A stretch of 64,000 nucleotides of DNA from Desulfallas thermosapovorans DSM 6562 (lineage in GTDB: Bacteria > Bacillota > Desulfotomaculia > Desulfotomaculales > Desulfallaceae). Position 1 is the first letter of the stretch, and each line of letters starts with the position of its first letter. Location: assembly GCF_008124625.1 (NCBI RefSeq), contig NZ_VNHM01000008.1, positions 1 to 64,000 of the forward strand. Direction: 5' to 3'. Shown in pieces: positions 6,495 to 16,353 of the stretch. Position numbers and translations under genes: made by a program. Below the pieces are notes generated by a model. It worked only from the letters and a program-made list of their open reading frames with translations, was not told the origin of the DNA and did not search any database.

Positions 6495-8897
6495 TTGTTC
6501 GCAAAAAATAGTGAGACTCGTTTAAAGATCGATGAAGCTGTTCCGGAAAGCTTAATGGATGTGGCAAAAATAAAACAGCTCATTTTAAACCTTGCCCAAA
6601 ATGCCATGGATGCTATGGGCGGTAGCGGCATTTTAAGCATAGAAACCAGATACATAGCCAACCGGGATGAAGTGCGTTTGGATATTAGTGATACGGGGTG
6701 CGGTATTCCCAGTGATATAATAGAAAAGATCGGCATGCCCTTTTTTACCACCAAAGCGGGTGGGACAGGCCTGGGTCTTAGTATTTCTTACAGTTTTCAA
6801 GATGCCTATAAGTCCTACTATACCAATAAACCCAGCGTGGCCTTTTCTATTCCGGTGGCGCGTTTACAGGAGAAAAGTGGACTAAAACCGGATTATCTTG
6901 GCGTGCTGGTCTGCCGGGTGGAGATAGATGCAGTTATTCGGCCGCTCCTGGAAAGTAGTGTTAACCTGGGTGATACAGGGGAAGTAATACTAATCAATAA
7001 TCAAGGCCTGGCCATTACTGAATTGCGCGACCGGCCCGGTTCGGCGCTCAGCTATAAGTTGAGAAGCGAGCCGGCGGTCAGGGTATTAAAGGGCGAGGAA
7101 GGTTATTTAACAACCACCGGGTATAATGGCCAGGAGATGTTTTGCGTTTACCGTTACCTGCCTAACGTGAAGTGGGGTTTGATTGTCCGGCAGGAAACAT
7201 CTGAATTAATTGGCCCGGTAAGAAAACAGGTCTTTGAGCAGCTATATATTGTTATGGCGGTGTTTGCCTGTATACTGGTATTAGTCATGATAACCGTCAA
7301 CCGGTTTTTAAAGCCTGTTTCGTCCATGGCCGTGATGGCCCGGGATATTTCCCGGGGGGATTTTTCCTCCCGGGTTACGGTTTTGAGCAATGATGAACTG
7401 GGGATGTTGGGCCATACCATTAATACCATGGCCGGTAGCCTGGATAAATTATTCAAAACCCAGCAAAACAGGAATTATCTACTGCAGCAGTTGGTTTCCT
7501 CCACTCTGGATGTGGAAGTGCGTTTAAGGAAAGGGCTGGCCAGCATATGCGAATTTTTCGGCTTTCAGGTGGGCGCAGTTTTCCTTATGGATGAAGAAAA
7601 GGAAATTTTGGTGCGCAGGGCCGAATATTGTCCCGGTTATGAGCTTATGGGCAAGGAAACAATTCCGCTGGGCGACGGTTTGGAGAGCTTGGCTGTCACG
7701 ACGCAACAGCTTCAGGTATTGGACGAGGTACCGGCGGACGCTACATATACAGTTAACTACCTGGGTGGCAATATATTACCCGGATATATAGTTGCGGTAC
7801 CCTTACTAATCAGTGGTCAAACTTTAGGGGTTATGAGCCTGGCGGCACTGAAAAAAAACAGTACGATGGATATTGAAGAGCTGAAGGTTTTAGGGGCACT
7901 AATTGGTATGGCCGTTCAGCAGCATTTGCTGCATTTGATTGACGGTTTGCTTGATCTTTCCAAAATAGAAGCCGGTAAAATGAAATTAGATATTCAAAAG
8001 CTTGACCCGGCGGTTGCTCTGGAAGAGGCTGTAGCCATGGTGAGCGCTAATTTGACCCGTAAACAAATTAATTTGAGAAACTTGGTCCCCCGTAACCAAT
8101 ATTATATTTACGCTGACAAAGATAAGCTAAAGCAGGTGTTCTTAAATCTTCTGACCAATGCGGTGAAATTTACGCCAAATGGAGGTCAAATTATAACCGG
8201 TGCCCGTTTAAACGGTGATTTTTGGGAACTGCGGGTTGCTGATAATGGCATTGGCATTGCCCGAGAGGATCATGACATTATATTTGAAGAGTTCAAGCAG
8301 GGGGGTAATGCTACCCGGGAGCACGGGGGTACGGGTCTGGGTCTGGCCATATCCAAAAAGTTAATTGAAATGCAGGGTGGGCGAATATCTGTTGAAAGTG
8401 AGGAAGGGCAAGGGGCCACCTTCACCATTGCTTTACCGGTTGCCGGCAAAGCAATGCTGCTAAATAATTTGCCGGCCAGTGTCACCTTCTTGACCAAACC
8501 GCTGGATAAAGATGTTTTTCTGGAATGTTTGAAAGAGGTTAACGACGTTATAACCGGTAAACCATTGTCATCTACAGCAATATCTGTTTTAGTGGTGGAT
8601 GACGATCCGGCATTTCGCGATTATTTAGCCACTATCTTGGCCCCCTTCAATTACTTGCTAATTACGGCCGGGGACGGCATGCAAGGTACTGAGTTGGCGA
8701 TGCGGGAAAAACCGGATATAATGATACTGGATGTTGCCATGCCCAAAATGAACGGGCTTCAGGTATTGGATAAATTGAGTGAACATTTCTGGCCCAAGGG
8801 TATGTATGTGTTTATTGTTACCTCGCAACTACTTACTTCCGAGGATAAACAGTTTATAACATCCCGCGTTGAGCTGATTAACAAAAGCTATCAATAA
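6495..8897 (+). CDS. Rearranged hybrid sensor kinase: ATPase fragment + Cache + HAMP + GAF + ATPase + receiver
   Basis: An 800-residue frame whose domain order does not make sense as an evolved protein. Residues 1-100 are the ATPase half of a histidine kinase (LILNLAQNAMDAM, DTGCGI, PFFTTK, GTGLGLS). It switches at about 101 into the second half of an extracellular Cache domain (to about 235), one membrane helix (250-270), HAMP (270-325) and GAF (340-475). The His-containing dimerisation domain is then missing: GAF runs straight into LIDGLLDLSKIEAGK (481-495). A second ATPase domain (540-650; NLLTNAVKF, DNGIGI, GGTGLGLAIS) is followed by a receiver tail (FLTKPLDKDV, about 660-690) and a nearly full receiver (VLVVDDDP, phospho-acceptor in MILDVAMP). 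The TTG start lacks a ribosome site. It has no phosphorylatable His and is probably non-functional. Confidence 0.7.
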   Translation: MFAKNSETRLKIDEAVPESLMDVAKIKQLILNLAQNAMDAMGGSGILSIETRYIANRDEVRLDISDTGCGIPSDIIEKIGMPFFTTKAGGTGLGLSISYSFQDAYKSYYTNKPSVAFSIPVARLQEKSGLKPDYLGVLVCRVEIDAVIRPLLESSVNLGDTGEVILINNQGLAITELRDRPGSALSYKLRSEPAVRVLKGEEGYLTTTGYNGQEMFCVYRYLPNVKWGLIVRQETSELIGPVRKQVFEQLYIVMAVFACILVLVMITVNRFLKPVSSMAVMARDISRGDFSSRVTVLSNDELGMLGHTINTMAGSLDKLFKTQQNRNYLLQQLVSSTLDVEVRLRKGLASICEFFGFQVGAVFLMDEEKEILVRRAEYCPGYELMGKETIPLGDGLESLAVTTQQLQVLDEVPADATYTVNYLGGNILPGYIVAVPLLISGQTLGVMSLAALKKNSTMDIEELKVLGALIGMAVQQHLLHLIDGLLDLSKIEAGKMKLDIQKLDPAVALEEAVAMVSANLTRKQINLRNLVPRNQYYIYADKDKLKQVFLNLLTNAVKFTPNGGQIITGARLNGDFWELRVADNGIGIAREDHDIIFEEFKQGGNATREHGGTGLGLAISKKLIEMQGGRISVESEEGQGATFTIALPVAGKAMLLNNLPASVTFLTKPLDKDVFLECLKEVNDVITGKPLSSTAISVLVVDDDPAFRDYLATILAPFNYLLITAGDGMQGTELAMREKPDIMILDVAMPKMNGLQVLDKLSEHFWPKGMYVFIVTSQLLTSEDKQFITSRVELINKSYQ

Positions 8898-8930
8898 TAC
8901 TGCCATATGCAATGACGGGGAGATTATGTA

Positions 8931-9722
8931 ATGACCAATGGTGAGCTGCGGCAATTATTAACGGATCTGCATACGGGCCGGCTGGATGTCGATACGGCCC
9001 TGGACAAGCTTAAGACGTTACCTTATGAAGATATTGGTTTTGCCAAACTTGATCACCACCGGGCGCTGCGCAAGGGGTTCCCGGAGGTGGTTTTCTGCCA
9101 GGGTAAAACTACGGGACAAATTGTGGAAATAATGAGCAGGTTAAGCCAAAACAACCACACTGTTCTGGCTACCCGGGCCGGCCGGGAAGTATTTGAGGCG
9201 GTGCAGGCTGTGCTGGGTGATGCTGTTTATTCGGAACTGGCCCGTACCATTGTGGTCTATCGCGGCCCTAGGCCGGTACCCAGGGGCAACGTGCTGGTGG
9301 TGACAGCGGGCACCGCCGATTTGCCCGTGGCCGAGGAAGCGGCGGTTACCGCCGAGGTGATGGGTAACCAGGTGCGCCGGTGTTACGATGTGGGAGTGGC
9401 CGGTATCCATCGATTATTCGATAGATTGGATATGTTTAAATGGGCACAGGTAATTATTGTAGTGGCGGGTATGGAAGGCGCCCTGGCCAGCGTGGTGGGC
9501 GGGCTGGTGGAACAGCCCGTTATCGCTGTACCCACCAGCGTGGGTTACGGGGCCAGTTTTCAGGGTCTGGCGGCACTACTTGGCATGTTGAACAGCTGTG
9601 CCTCGGGTGTGGGTGTGGTGAATATTGACAACGGTTTCGGGGCTGCCATGTTAGCCAATGCCATAACCCGTTGTGCGAATGTGACCGGTGCCGAGATCCA
9701 TGCCGGGAATAGTAAATTTTAA
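8931..9722 (+). CDS. larB: LarB-type nickel-pincer nucleotide biosynthesis protein (NaAD carboxylase/hydrolase)
   Basis: A 263-residue protein of the PurE-related LarB family. The N-terminal third (to about 110) holds YEDIGFAKLDHHRALRKGFPE, diagnostic of LarB. The C-terminal two-thirds is the AIR-carboxylase fold with VLVVTAGTADLPVAEEA, the YDVGVAG segment, VAGMEGALASVVGGL and PTSVGYGASFQGLAALL. LarB carboxylates and hydrolyses nicotinic acid adenine dinucleotide, the first step to the nickel-pincer cofactor of lactate racemase and related enzymes. GGGGAG precedes the ATG. The partners LarE, LarC and LarA are not in this window, so it may serve a cofactor pathway encoded elsewhere. A clear terminator follows. 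Confidence 0.9.
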   Translation: MTNGELRQLLTDLHTGRLDVDTALDKLKTLPYEDIGFAKLDHHRALRKGFPEVVFCQGKTTGQIVEIMSRLSQNNHTVLATRAGREVFEAVQAVLGDAVYSELARTIVVYRGPRPVPRGNVLVVTAGTADLPVAEEAAVTAEVMGNQVRRCYDVGVAGIHRLFDRLDMFKWAQVIIVVAGMEGALASVVGGLVEQPVIAVPTSVGYGASFQGLAALLGMLNSCASGVGVVNIDNGFGAAMLANAITRCANVTGAEIHAGNSKF

Positions 9723-9744
9723 TATATAACGGCAATAGATGCAT

Positions 9745-9773
9745 AACAGCCGGTCACAGGACCGGCTGTTTTC
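9745..9773 (+). terminator. Intrinsic terminator after larB
   Basis: AACAGCCGGT (9745-9754) pairs with ACCGGCTGTT (9761-9770) around a 6-base loop, followed by TTC. It separates larB from the convergent MscS-type gene and can also act on the minus strand. Confidence 0.75.
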
Positions 9774-9855
9774 ATCCAGGGCAGGATTTTGCCCGTGTAA
9801 ATTAAACACTATTTGCCAGGACGGCTTTAACAGGAAAAGATAGTTTATTTTGAGT

Positions 9856-11025
9856 TCAGGCGGGCTTTTCCGCAACTTCCGGTTTGTCCTCAAGTATGGT
9901 TTGTTTGCGGGGCGTTTGTTCATTGCTTAATTCCATTTCCCATTGCATATTTTTAAGCAGGGCGGTGTCCACGCTGCGCAGGTGCAGGTCGCGCTGCGGG
10001 AAGGGGATTTCCAGGCCATGTTCCTGCAGCAGCTCATTAATGCGGTAGTTCAGGGCACTTTTTATCCGGGTGCGCAGCACCGGGTCACCGATCCAGTATA
10101 GTAATCTGAAATTTAGCGCTGACTCTCCGAAATCAAGAAAATCTACCCGGGGCGGCGGGTCGTCCAGTACATCCCGGTGTTCACGGGCCGCCTGCAGCAA
10201 CAGTTTTTCCAACAGGCGGACGTTTGAGCCGTAAGCTACACCAATGAGAATTTGCTGGCGTACTATGGGATCGCCGTAGGACCAGTTGATGATTTGATTT
10301 TCGATAAACTGGCTGTTGGGTATGATAATGTGTTCATTGTTCCTGGTGCGCACCACTGTGGAACGGATATTGATGTGCTGTACGTCGCAGTGGATTTCAC
10401 CTATTTTTATTCTGTCGCCCACTTTAATGGGGCGCTCAAATAACAATATCAAGCCCGAAATGAAGTTGGAGGCAATATTTTGCATGCCAAAACCGATACC
10501 GATGCCGGCCACCCCGGCAAAAACAGTAAGGACGCTCAAATCGAAACCAATAACGGGCAAAGCCACCAGTACTGAAACTATGATAATAATGTAGTGCAGC
10601 AGCCGGCTAAAGGTATACTGCATGCCCTGGTCCATTTCATAGCGGCTGTAGACCCGGTGCAAAAGGAACCGGGAAATAAAGTTGGAAAACTTGACACTGA
10701 GGCTGATAATAATTACGGGTATGATAAATGTCAGCGTGGTAACCGGGGTATTACCGATGGTAAACCAGGTTTCCCCCAGCCAAAAGGTGTCTTTAAAATA
10801 GATAACGGCGTAAGTAATTATGGCATAAAATGTACCCCAGTTGATCAGTGACTGGATAAATGGCGCCAGGTCATTGTTTTCAAGTTTAGTATTAAATGAG
10901 GCGTTTAATTTTTTTATCAACCAGGATCGCAATAGAAAAAACAGCGGTATAAATATTAAAAAATTTACCTCATTATGATAGCGGTAATTTTGCCATACTT
11001 CGTACCATTCCCGTATACCTTCCAC
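9856..11025 (-). CDS. Small-conductance mechanosensitive channel, MscS family
   Basis: A 389-residue membrane protein. Hydrophobic helices lie at about residues 20-40, 65-85, 100-125 and 155-180, then the pore-lining TM3 and start of the beta domain: LTVFAGVAGIGIGFGMQNIASN followed by FISGLILLFERPIKVGDRI, the MscS signature. The C-terminal part forms the cytoplasmic cage and ends in a charged, Lys/Glu/Pro-rich tail. Such channels release solutes on sudden osmotic downshift. The start chosen is a GTG six bases after GGAGGGG; the frame runs on upstream without a ribosome site. It faces larB convergently and appears monocistronic. Confidence 0.9.
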   Translation of the reverse strand: MEGIREWYEVWQNYRYHNEVNFLIFIPLFFLLRSWLIKKLNASFNTKLENNDLAPFIQSLINWGTFYAIITYAVIYFKDTFWLGETWFTIGNTPVTTLTFIIPVIIISLSVKFSNFISRFLLHRVYSRYEMDQGMQYTFSRLLHYIIIIVSVLVALPVIGFDLSVLTVFAGVAGIGIGFGMQNIASNFISGLILLFERPIKVGDRIKIGEIHCDVQHINIRSTVVRTRNNEHIIIPNSQFIENQIINWSYGDPIVRQQILIGVAYGSNVRLLEKLLLQAAREHRDVLDDPPPRVDFLDFGESALNFRLLYWIGDPVLRTRIKSALNYRINELLQEHGLEIPFPQRDLHLRSVDTALLKNMQWEMELSNEQTPRKQTILEDKPEVAEKPA

Positions 11026-11189
11026 GCCTGCCCCTCCGTAAATCAACCAATTTTTTTCTATTAACAGCAATATAATAACATAATTTTGCAAAATCCGGCT
11101 GCTATTTTTTTAAAAGGTTTTTATTCATACGCGGTTTATTAACCGGCCATAATAAGCATTAGCTGAATAAAACCAGCCCTAAGTTCAAG

Positions 11190-11299
11190 AGGTTGTTGGA
11201 AAATCTGTACAAGATTTTTTGTAATCTCTACGTTGGCCGGCTTTTGCGGAGCTTGTGTACCTGGCACCAAAGCCGCTTTGCAAACAAACTTCAATTAAA
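11190..11299 (+). repeat. Intergenic repeat family B, copy 2
   Basis: Best-preserved copy: AATCTCTACGTTGGCCGGC (11223-11241), TTTTGCGGAGC, GGCACCAAAGCCGCTTTG, CAAACAAACTTCAATT. The same blocks recur at 4584-4643 and 56626-56697. It lies between the divergent MscS and BON genes. It has no coding potential and no clear terminal inverted repeats. Confidence 0.6.
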
Positions 11300-11411
11300 T
11301 ATGCCGGTGTGGGGTTGGACGCACCCGCGCAGGCCAAAATTACTTACAACGAAAGTGCGCATATTTACATGTGAATTACCCGTATTTTTTTATGAAAGGA
11401 CTGGTGGTTTG

Positions 11412-11951
11412 GTGTCGGACCAAAATAACAAAAACAGGGATAAAGCACTGCAGGACAGAGTTCAGCAAATGCTGGACAGTGATAAAGACTTCAGCAGCTA
11501 TGCCATAAAGGCCAGGGTGATAGACGGTGAGGTTCAAGTCAGCGGTATAGTGGACGCGCTGGCCGAGGAAAGCCGGCTCAGGGAAAAACTGACTAAAATG
11601 CCCGGAGTAAAAAGGGTGGAACTGGGACTGGCGGTAAGTACCGACGGGGCCATTGACGATAATGCTGTGACCGCCGAGGTTCTGGAAGAATTGCAGGCTA
11701 ATCCCCGGGTGGATCTGCGTCATGTGGGAGCCAAATCCGTTGACGGTACGGTTTTCCTGATGGGACGGGTAAACGACCCGGAGGAGGAGCGGGAAGCGGT
11801 GGCCAGTGCCTCAAAGGCCAGGGGAGTTACCAGGGTGGTTAGCCAGTTGAAAAGCAAGCCCGGTGATGGATATGACGAAAACAGCCTGGAAGCGATTTTT
11901 CATCACCAGGTAAACAATGACGGGGAAGACGGCGGGACAAGAATTTTTTGA
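11412..11951 (+). CDS. Two-BON-domain protein
   Basis: A 179-residue soluble protein with two BON domains, at about residues 12-75 (ARVIDGEVQVSGIVDALAEE, then VKRVELGL) and about 88-155 (KSVDGTVFLMGRVNDPEEE, then VTRVVSQL). BON modules are small alpha/beta folds seen in envelope-stress, osmotic-shock and lipid-associated proteins. No signal peptide is evident from the chosen GTG start, so it is probably cytoplasmic. The frame is open for 73 more codons upstream, but that stretch covers a dispersed intergenic repeat and is not conserved coding sequence. It lies 36 bases before adhE; co-transcription is possible but no functional link is known. Confidence 0.75.
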   Translation: MSDQNNKNRDKALQDRVQQMLDSDKDFSSYAIKARVIDGEVQVSGIVDALAEESRLREKLTKMPGVKRVELGLAVSTDGAIDDNAVTAEVLEELQANPRVDLRHVGAKSVDGTVFLMGRVNDPEEEREAVASASKARGVTRVVSQLKSKPGDGYDENSLEAIFHHQVNNDGEDGGTRIF

Positions 11952-11987
11952 AGACAGGATTGAACCTGCAAGGATGGGGGATGGACA

Positions 11988-14606
11988 GTGAGCGACAAAA
12001 TTAACGGGCAGCAGATTGAATATATAGGCGACAAGCAGCAGCTTGCGGTGGACAAGTTGGTGGAAAGAGCGGAGCAGGCGAGGCGGGCTTTAATGCGCCT
12101 GTCCCAACAGCAAATTGATGAAATAGTCCGGGCCATGGCTCTGGCCGGGCTTGATAAGCATATGGAACTGGCGCGGCTGGCGGTACAGGAAACAAAAAAA
12201 GGGGTTTACGAGGATAAAACAATAAAAAATATCTTTGCCACCGAATCAGTCTACCATAGTATAAAGTACAAAAAAACCGTGGGCATAGTCAGCGTCAACC
12301 AGGAAGAGGACTTCATGGAGGTGGCTGAGCCCATCGGTGTAATAGCCGCCATCATACCCGTCACCAATCCCACCTCCACCACTATGTTTAAGTCGCTTAT
12401 TTGCATTAAAACGGCCAACCCGGTGATTTTCAGCTTCCACCCCGGGGGGCAAAAATGCAGCGCGGCTGCGGCCGGGGTGATGCTGGAGGCGGCGGTGGCC
12501 GCCGGGGCACCGGAAAACTGTATATCCTGGATTGAAGAACCCTCCCTGGAGGCCACCCGCTACCTGATGAATCACCCCGGTGTGCAGTTGATTCTGGCCA
12601 CCGGAGGTGCCGGGCTGGTGCAGGCTGCATACAGCACAGGCAAGCCCGCGCTGGGGGTGGGACCGGGCAACGTGCCTTGCTACATTGAAAAAACAGCACA
12701 TATCAAGCGGGCGGTCACTGATTTGATTTTAAGCAAAACATTTGATAACGGGCTGATTTGTGCTTCGGAGCAGTCGGTAATTATTGACCGCGAAATTTAT
12801 AAAGAAGTAACCGGGCTCATGAAGAATTACGGCTGTTATTTCCTAAACGAGCATGAAACAGCCAGGCTGGAGGCCATTGCGGCCAAGGGTGAGGATTGCG
12901 CCCTGAACCCGGCTATTGTTGGGCAACCCGCTTGCGAAATCGCGCGGATGGCTGGGTTTGAAGTGCCACGGGAAACCAAGGTACTGGTGGCGCCCCAACA
13001 GGGGGTGGGGCCGGGATATCCCCTGTCCATGGAAAAGCTCAGCCCCATACTGGCTTGCTACCAGGTGAAGGATTATCATGAAGGTATCAGCCGTTGTGAA
13101 GAAATTGTGGGCTTCGGTGGTCTGGGACACTCGGCGGTGCTGCATACCGAAAACCGGGACGTGGTGGCGGAATTTTCCCGGCGCATGCGCACCGGCCGGA
13201 TTATTATCAATTCCCCGGCCACCCATGGGGCCATCGGTGATTTGTATAACGTCAACACGCCCTCCCTTACCCTGGGCTGCGGTTCCATGGGCCACAATGC
13301 CACCACCTCCAATGTAAGCGTTGATAACTTGATTAATATCAAACGGGTTGCCGGGCGGCGTAACAAGTTACAGTGGTTCAAGGTGCCGGAGCGAATTTAT
13401 TTCACCTCGGGTGCGGTACAGTACCTGCAAAAGATGCAGGGCGTAACCAGAGCGTTAATTGTTACCGACCCGGGTATAGTCAAGCTGGGTTTTGTGGATA
13501 AGGTGGTATACCACCTGAATAAACGCAATAACCAGGTGGCAGTGGAAATTTTCTCGGAAGTGGAGCCCGATCCGTCGGTTGAAACGGTGCAAAAGGGTGT
13601 CGAGGTGATGAAGCAGTTCCACCCGGACACCATTATCGCCCTGGGGGGCGGTTCGCCCATCGACGCTGCCAAAGCCATGTGGTTGTTTTATGAACACCCC
13701 GAGGTGGAGTTTGACTTTTTGCGCCTTAAGTTTCTGGATATTCGCAAGCGTACTTATAAATACCCCAAATTGGGCCGGCGGGCTCAACTGGTGGCCATAC
13801 CCACCACCAGTGGCACCGGTTCCGAAGTCAGCGCCTTTGCGGTGATAACCCACAAAGGCCAGGATGTCAAATATCCTCTGGCGGATTACGAGCTCACCCC
13901 CGATGTGGCCATTGTTGACCCGGACTTTGTGGGTACGCTGCCCCCGCCGGTGATTGCGGATACAGGCCTCGATGTGCTGACCCATGCCCTGGAAGCTTAC
14001 GTATCGGTGATGGCTTCCGACTATACCGATGCCATGGCCATGAAAGCCGCAGAGCTGGTATTCAAGTATTTGCCTGCCAGTTACGGGGAAAAGGATAATA
14101 TCACTGCCCGGACTAAAATGCATAATGCTTCCTGCATAGCGGGTATGGCTTTTACCAATGCTTTTTTGGGAGTTTGTCACAGTCTGGCCCATAAACTGGG
14201 TGGTGAATTTCACATTACCCATGGCCGGGCCAACGCTATTTTGTTACCTCACGTAATCAGGTATAATGCAGCGCTGCCCAGCAAATTTGCCTCTTTCCCG
14301 CAGTACGAATACTTTCAGGCCCCGGAAAAATACCGGCAAATGGCCGCCTTCTTGGGTATGCCGGCAGGTACCGTGGAAGAGGGGGTAAACAGCCTCATTG
14401 CCGGGGTGGAAAAACTGCGGGCAGGCGTGGGTATACCGGCCACCATAGCCCAGTGCGGCGTCGACGCCGAGTTATTTAAAAAGAAGGTGCCCGAACTGGC
14501 TGAAAAGGCCTTTGCCGACCAGTCCACCACCGCCAATCCGCGCATGCCCCTGATTGAAGAACTGGCCGAAATTTTGCTGCGGGCATATGATGCCCCGCAT
14601 GCCTAG
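11988..14606 (+). CDS. adhE: Bifunctional acetaldehyde-CoA/alcohol dehydrogenase
   Basis: At 872 residues this is full length for AdhE. The N-terminal half is a CoA-acylating aldehyde dehydrogenase with the catalytic cysteine in GLICASEQS (Cys258) and the NAD-binding glycine stretch [12 protein letters not shown]. The C-terminal half (from about residue 460) is an iron-dependent alcohol dehydrogenase with [15 protein letters not shown] and metal-ligand motifs [16 protein letters not shown] and [20 protein letters not shown]. It interconverts acetyl-CoA, acetaldehyde and ethanol using NADH, and in fermenters it balances redox. The proteins usually form spirosomes. The start is GTG preceded by AAGGATGGGGG. 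It is followed by a cluster of dispersed repeats. Confidence 0.95.
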   Translation: MSDKINGQQIEYIGDKQQLAVDKLVERAEQARRALMRLSQQQIDEIVRAMALAGLDKHMELARLAVQETKKGVYEDKTIKNIFATESVYHSIKYKKTVGIVSVNQEEDFMEVAEPIGVIAAIIPVTNPTSTTMFKSLICIKTANPVIFSFHPGGQKCSAAAAGVMLEAAVAAGAPENCISWIEEPSLEATRYLMNHPGVQLILATGGAGLVQAAYSTGKPALGVGPGNVPCYIEKTAHIKRAVTDLILSKTFDNGLICASEQSVIIDREIYKEVTGLMKNYGCYFLNEHETARLEAIAAKGEDCALNPAIVGQPACEIARMAGFEVPRETKVLVAPQQGVGPGYPLSMEKLSPILACYQVKDYHEGISRCEEIVGFGGLGHSAVLHTENRDVVAEFSRRMRTGRIIINSPATHGAIGDLYNVNTPSLTLGCGSMGHNATTSNVSVDNLINIKRVAGRRNKLQWFKVPERIYFTSGAVQYLQKMQGVTRALIVTDPGIVKLGFVDKVVYHLNKRNNQVAVEIFSEVEPDPSVETVQKGVEVMKQFHPDTIIALGGGSPIDAAKAMWLFYEHPEVEFDFLRLKFLDIRKRTYKYPKLGRRAQLVAIPTTSGTGSEVSAFAVITHKGQDVKYPLADYELTPDVAIVDPDFVGTLPPPVIADTGLDVLTHALEAYVSVMASDYTDAMAMKAAELVFKYLPASYGEKDNITARTKMHNASCIAGMAFTNAFLGVCHSLAHKLGGEFHITHGRANAILLPHVIRYNAALPSKFASFPQYEYFQAPEKYRQMAAFLGMPAGTVEEGVNSLIAGVEKLRAGVGIPATIAQCGVDAELFKKKVPELAEKAFADQSTTANPRMPLIEELAEILLRAYDAPHA

Positions 14607-14756
14607 TGGAAGCACGGGGACGGTTCTCCCGCTCTTTTTTGCCTCACCGGCTGTTATTTCACTTCCCCGGCCGGGTAGTACAAGGGAAATGTATGAGCTA
14701 ACACCTCCGCGGTCATCAATATTTAGGGAAGCACAGGAACTATCCCCGTGCTTCCT
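14607..14756. repeat. Dispersed GGGGACGGTTC repeats (family A), two copies
   Basis: GAAGCACGGGGACGGTTC at 14609-14626, and an inverted partner at 14728-14755 that itself forms a GGAAGCAC...GTGCTTCC hairpin. The same unit recurs near 15842, 29665, 46318, 49347 and 50709. It lies immediately after adhE and may also serve as terminator. Confidence 0.6.
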
Positions 14757-14876
14757 TGCATGTTTTAAATAATCTTTAATTATTCCGTTATTAAATATTT
14801 AATATTTTATGGTAATCTAAATATTAATATAACGTGAATAAATTAATAGCTGGAACCGATGGAGGTAGTTTAAGTC

Positions 14877-15843
14877 ATGCACAAAGGACATTGCAACGGG
14901 TTAAATGATGTGATAAATAATGAACTTATTCTGGCTGCTGTTTCAGAACGCATTGTATATTACGACAAAAACATGAAAATTTTGTGGGCCAATAAGGCAG
15001 CCAGTGAAATAGCCGGCTTACCTGTACCAGGCCAAGGAGGGAGGTAAAAACAGGGTTGTTCATATCAAAACCGATGAGGATATCACGGCTCATGTATCCC
15101 ACACCAATGAGATGATCGGTTTAATTAAAAATGCCTTGAAGAGAAATTTTTTTGAGCTGCACTTTCAGCCGGTGGCCGATATTAAAAGCGGCCAGGTGGC
15201 TCATTATGAAACATTGTTGCGCCTGCGCTTAAAAAACGGTAAATTAATTATGCCGAATAGTTTTATTAAGGCCGCCGAAAGTTTCGGGTTGATGCCGCAA
15301 TTGGACCGGTGGGTAGTTAAGTCGACGTTGGAAATTATGAGTAACCACGCGGAGTTGAATACTTTTATCAACCTTTCCGGTACCAGTCTGGGGGACGAAA
15401 ATTTGCTGGACACAATAGAATATGACATACGTCACAGCGACGTGGAACCTTCCCGGATAGGTTTTGAGATAACTGAAACCAGTGCTGTCAAAGATGTCAA
15501 ACTAGCGGAATGCTGGATACGCAGGATCAAGAATTTAGGTTGCACCTTTGCCCTGGACGACTTTGGTATAGGTTTTTCCTCCTTTTCTTACTTGCGTATG
15601 CTATCGGTGGATTATTTGAAAATAGACGGTTCCTTTGTTCGCAACGTTGCAAAAGACCCCACCAACTGGGCACTGGTGGAGTCCATGAACTCCATTGCCC
15701 ATACCCTGGGCAAAAAAACCATTGCCGAGTTTGTTGAGAATCATGATACCAGCATAGCATTAAAGACAATGGGCATAGACTTGGGGCAAGGGTTTTACTT
15801 CGGCAGGCCCCGTCCGCTGGATTTGATCCCGCGCGTTGGCTGA
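14877..15843 (+). pseudogene. PAS-GGDEF-EAL signalling protein with internal deletion and frameshift
   Basis: A gene with a perfect start (GGAGGTAG then ATG) encodes 56 residues of a PAS domain (VSERIVYYDKNMKILWANKA) and stops at 15047. In a different frame the sequence at 15023 onward reads LYQAKEGGKNRVV, the last strand of a GGDEF domain. It continues without a stop into a complete EAL domain to 15843. The EAL part keeps the Glu of the EAL motif (ETL), NLSG, FEITETSA, DDFGIGFSSFSYL, KIDGSFV and the closing LGQGFYFGRP. So the rest of PAS and nearly all of GGDEF have been deleted, with loss of frame. An ATG at 15112 could in principle start the EAL domain alone but has no ribosome site. Confidence 0.75.
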
Positions 15844-15878
15844 AGCAAGGAAGCAGGGGGACGGTTCTCTTGCTTCAA
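15842..15878. repeat. Dispersed repeat family A copy
   Basis: GAAGCAGGGGGACGGTTCTC with flanking AAGCAA / TTGCTT arms forms a hairpin directly after the EAL-domain stop codon. It probably doubles as a terminator for that remnant. Confidence 0.6.
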
Positions 15879-15984
15879 AATATAATTGTGAAAGGAGCGA
15901 AGGCCTGGTTGGAAGGTGGCGGGTTTAACCCCGTAACGTTTGTAGGGGCTAAGTCAGGGTTGCTTTTTTGAATCAGGCTGTAAA

Positions 15985-16263
15985 ATGGCTAAGGTAATAC
16001 TGGATAAGGAACGCAACTTTACGTTATCACAGGAAACCATGACCCGGATAAATGAAAAGTACGGTTCCATAGAGGCGGCAGTGGAGGAGTTAAGGCAATT
16101 AAACCTGCATGCTTTTATTACCATAGTATGGGCGCTTTTGGCCGAGGACGACCCGGATTTAAACTTTGAGGATACCGCCAGATTGCTTTATGCAAATCCG
16201 GAAAACATGAAGCAGGTGGATGCGGCCATAACAATGGCATTTACCGAGAAAATAGTTCCGTAA
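15985..16263 (+). CDS. Unknown 92-residue protein, weak resemblance to phage tail-assembly chaperones
   Basis: A small acidic, helical protein. Its pattern of an N-terminal strand-like start (VILDKERNFTLS), then a VWALLAEDDPDLNFEDTARLL segment and a short C-terminal helix, resembles the layout of small phage tail-assembly chaperones. No other phage genes are near, so this is only a resemblance. The ATG has no strong ribosome site; the preceding 120 bases contain a possible structured stretch (GGCGGGTTTAACCCCG, GTAGGGGCTAAGTCAGGG) of unknown meaning. Its stop codon lies in a terminator-like hairpin. Function unknown. Confidence 0.5.
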   Translation: MAKVILDKERNFTLSQETMTRINEKYGSIEAAVEELRQLNLHAFITIVWALLAEDDPDLNFEDTARLLYANPENMKQVDAAITMAFTEKIVP

Positions 16264-16280
16264 CGGGTACGGAACTGTTT
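16254..16280. terminator. Hairpin between convergent genes
   Basis: AGTTCCGTA (16254-16262) pairs with TACGGAACT (16268-16276), followed by GTTT. It overlaps the stop codon of the upstream 92-residue gene and lies 75 bases from the 3' end of the HdrD-like gene. Confidence 0.55.
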
Positions 16281-16353
16281 CCCGGTAAGTAGTTTATTTT
16301 AATCATTGATATTGGTCTCGTATAATAGTGTAACCCTTAACCATGGTGCCGGT

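Noticed and set aside
13455-14222. 255-codon open frame on the minus strand
   Set aside because: Antisense to the iron-dependent half of adhE; no ribosome site or domain.
14554-14772. 72-codon plus-strand frame at the end of adhE
   Set aside because: It overlaps adhE and then reads through two dispersed repeats; no ribosome site.
15985-16263. Prophage gene
   Set aside because: The resemblance to tail-assembly chaperones is weak and no other phage gene is nearby.
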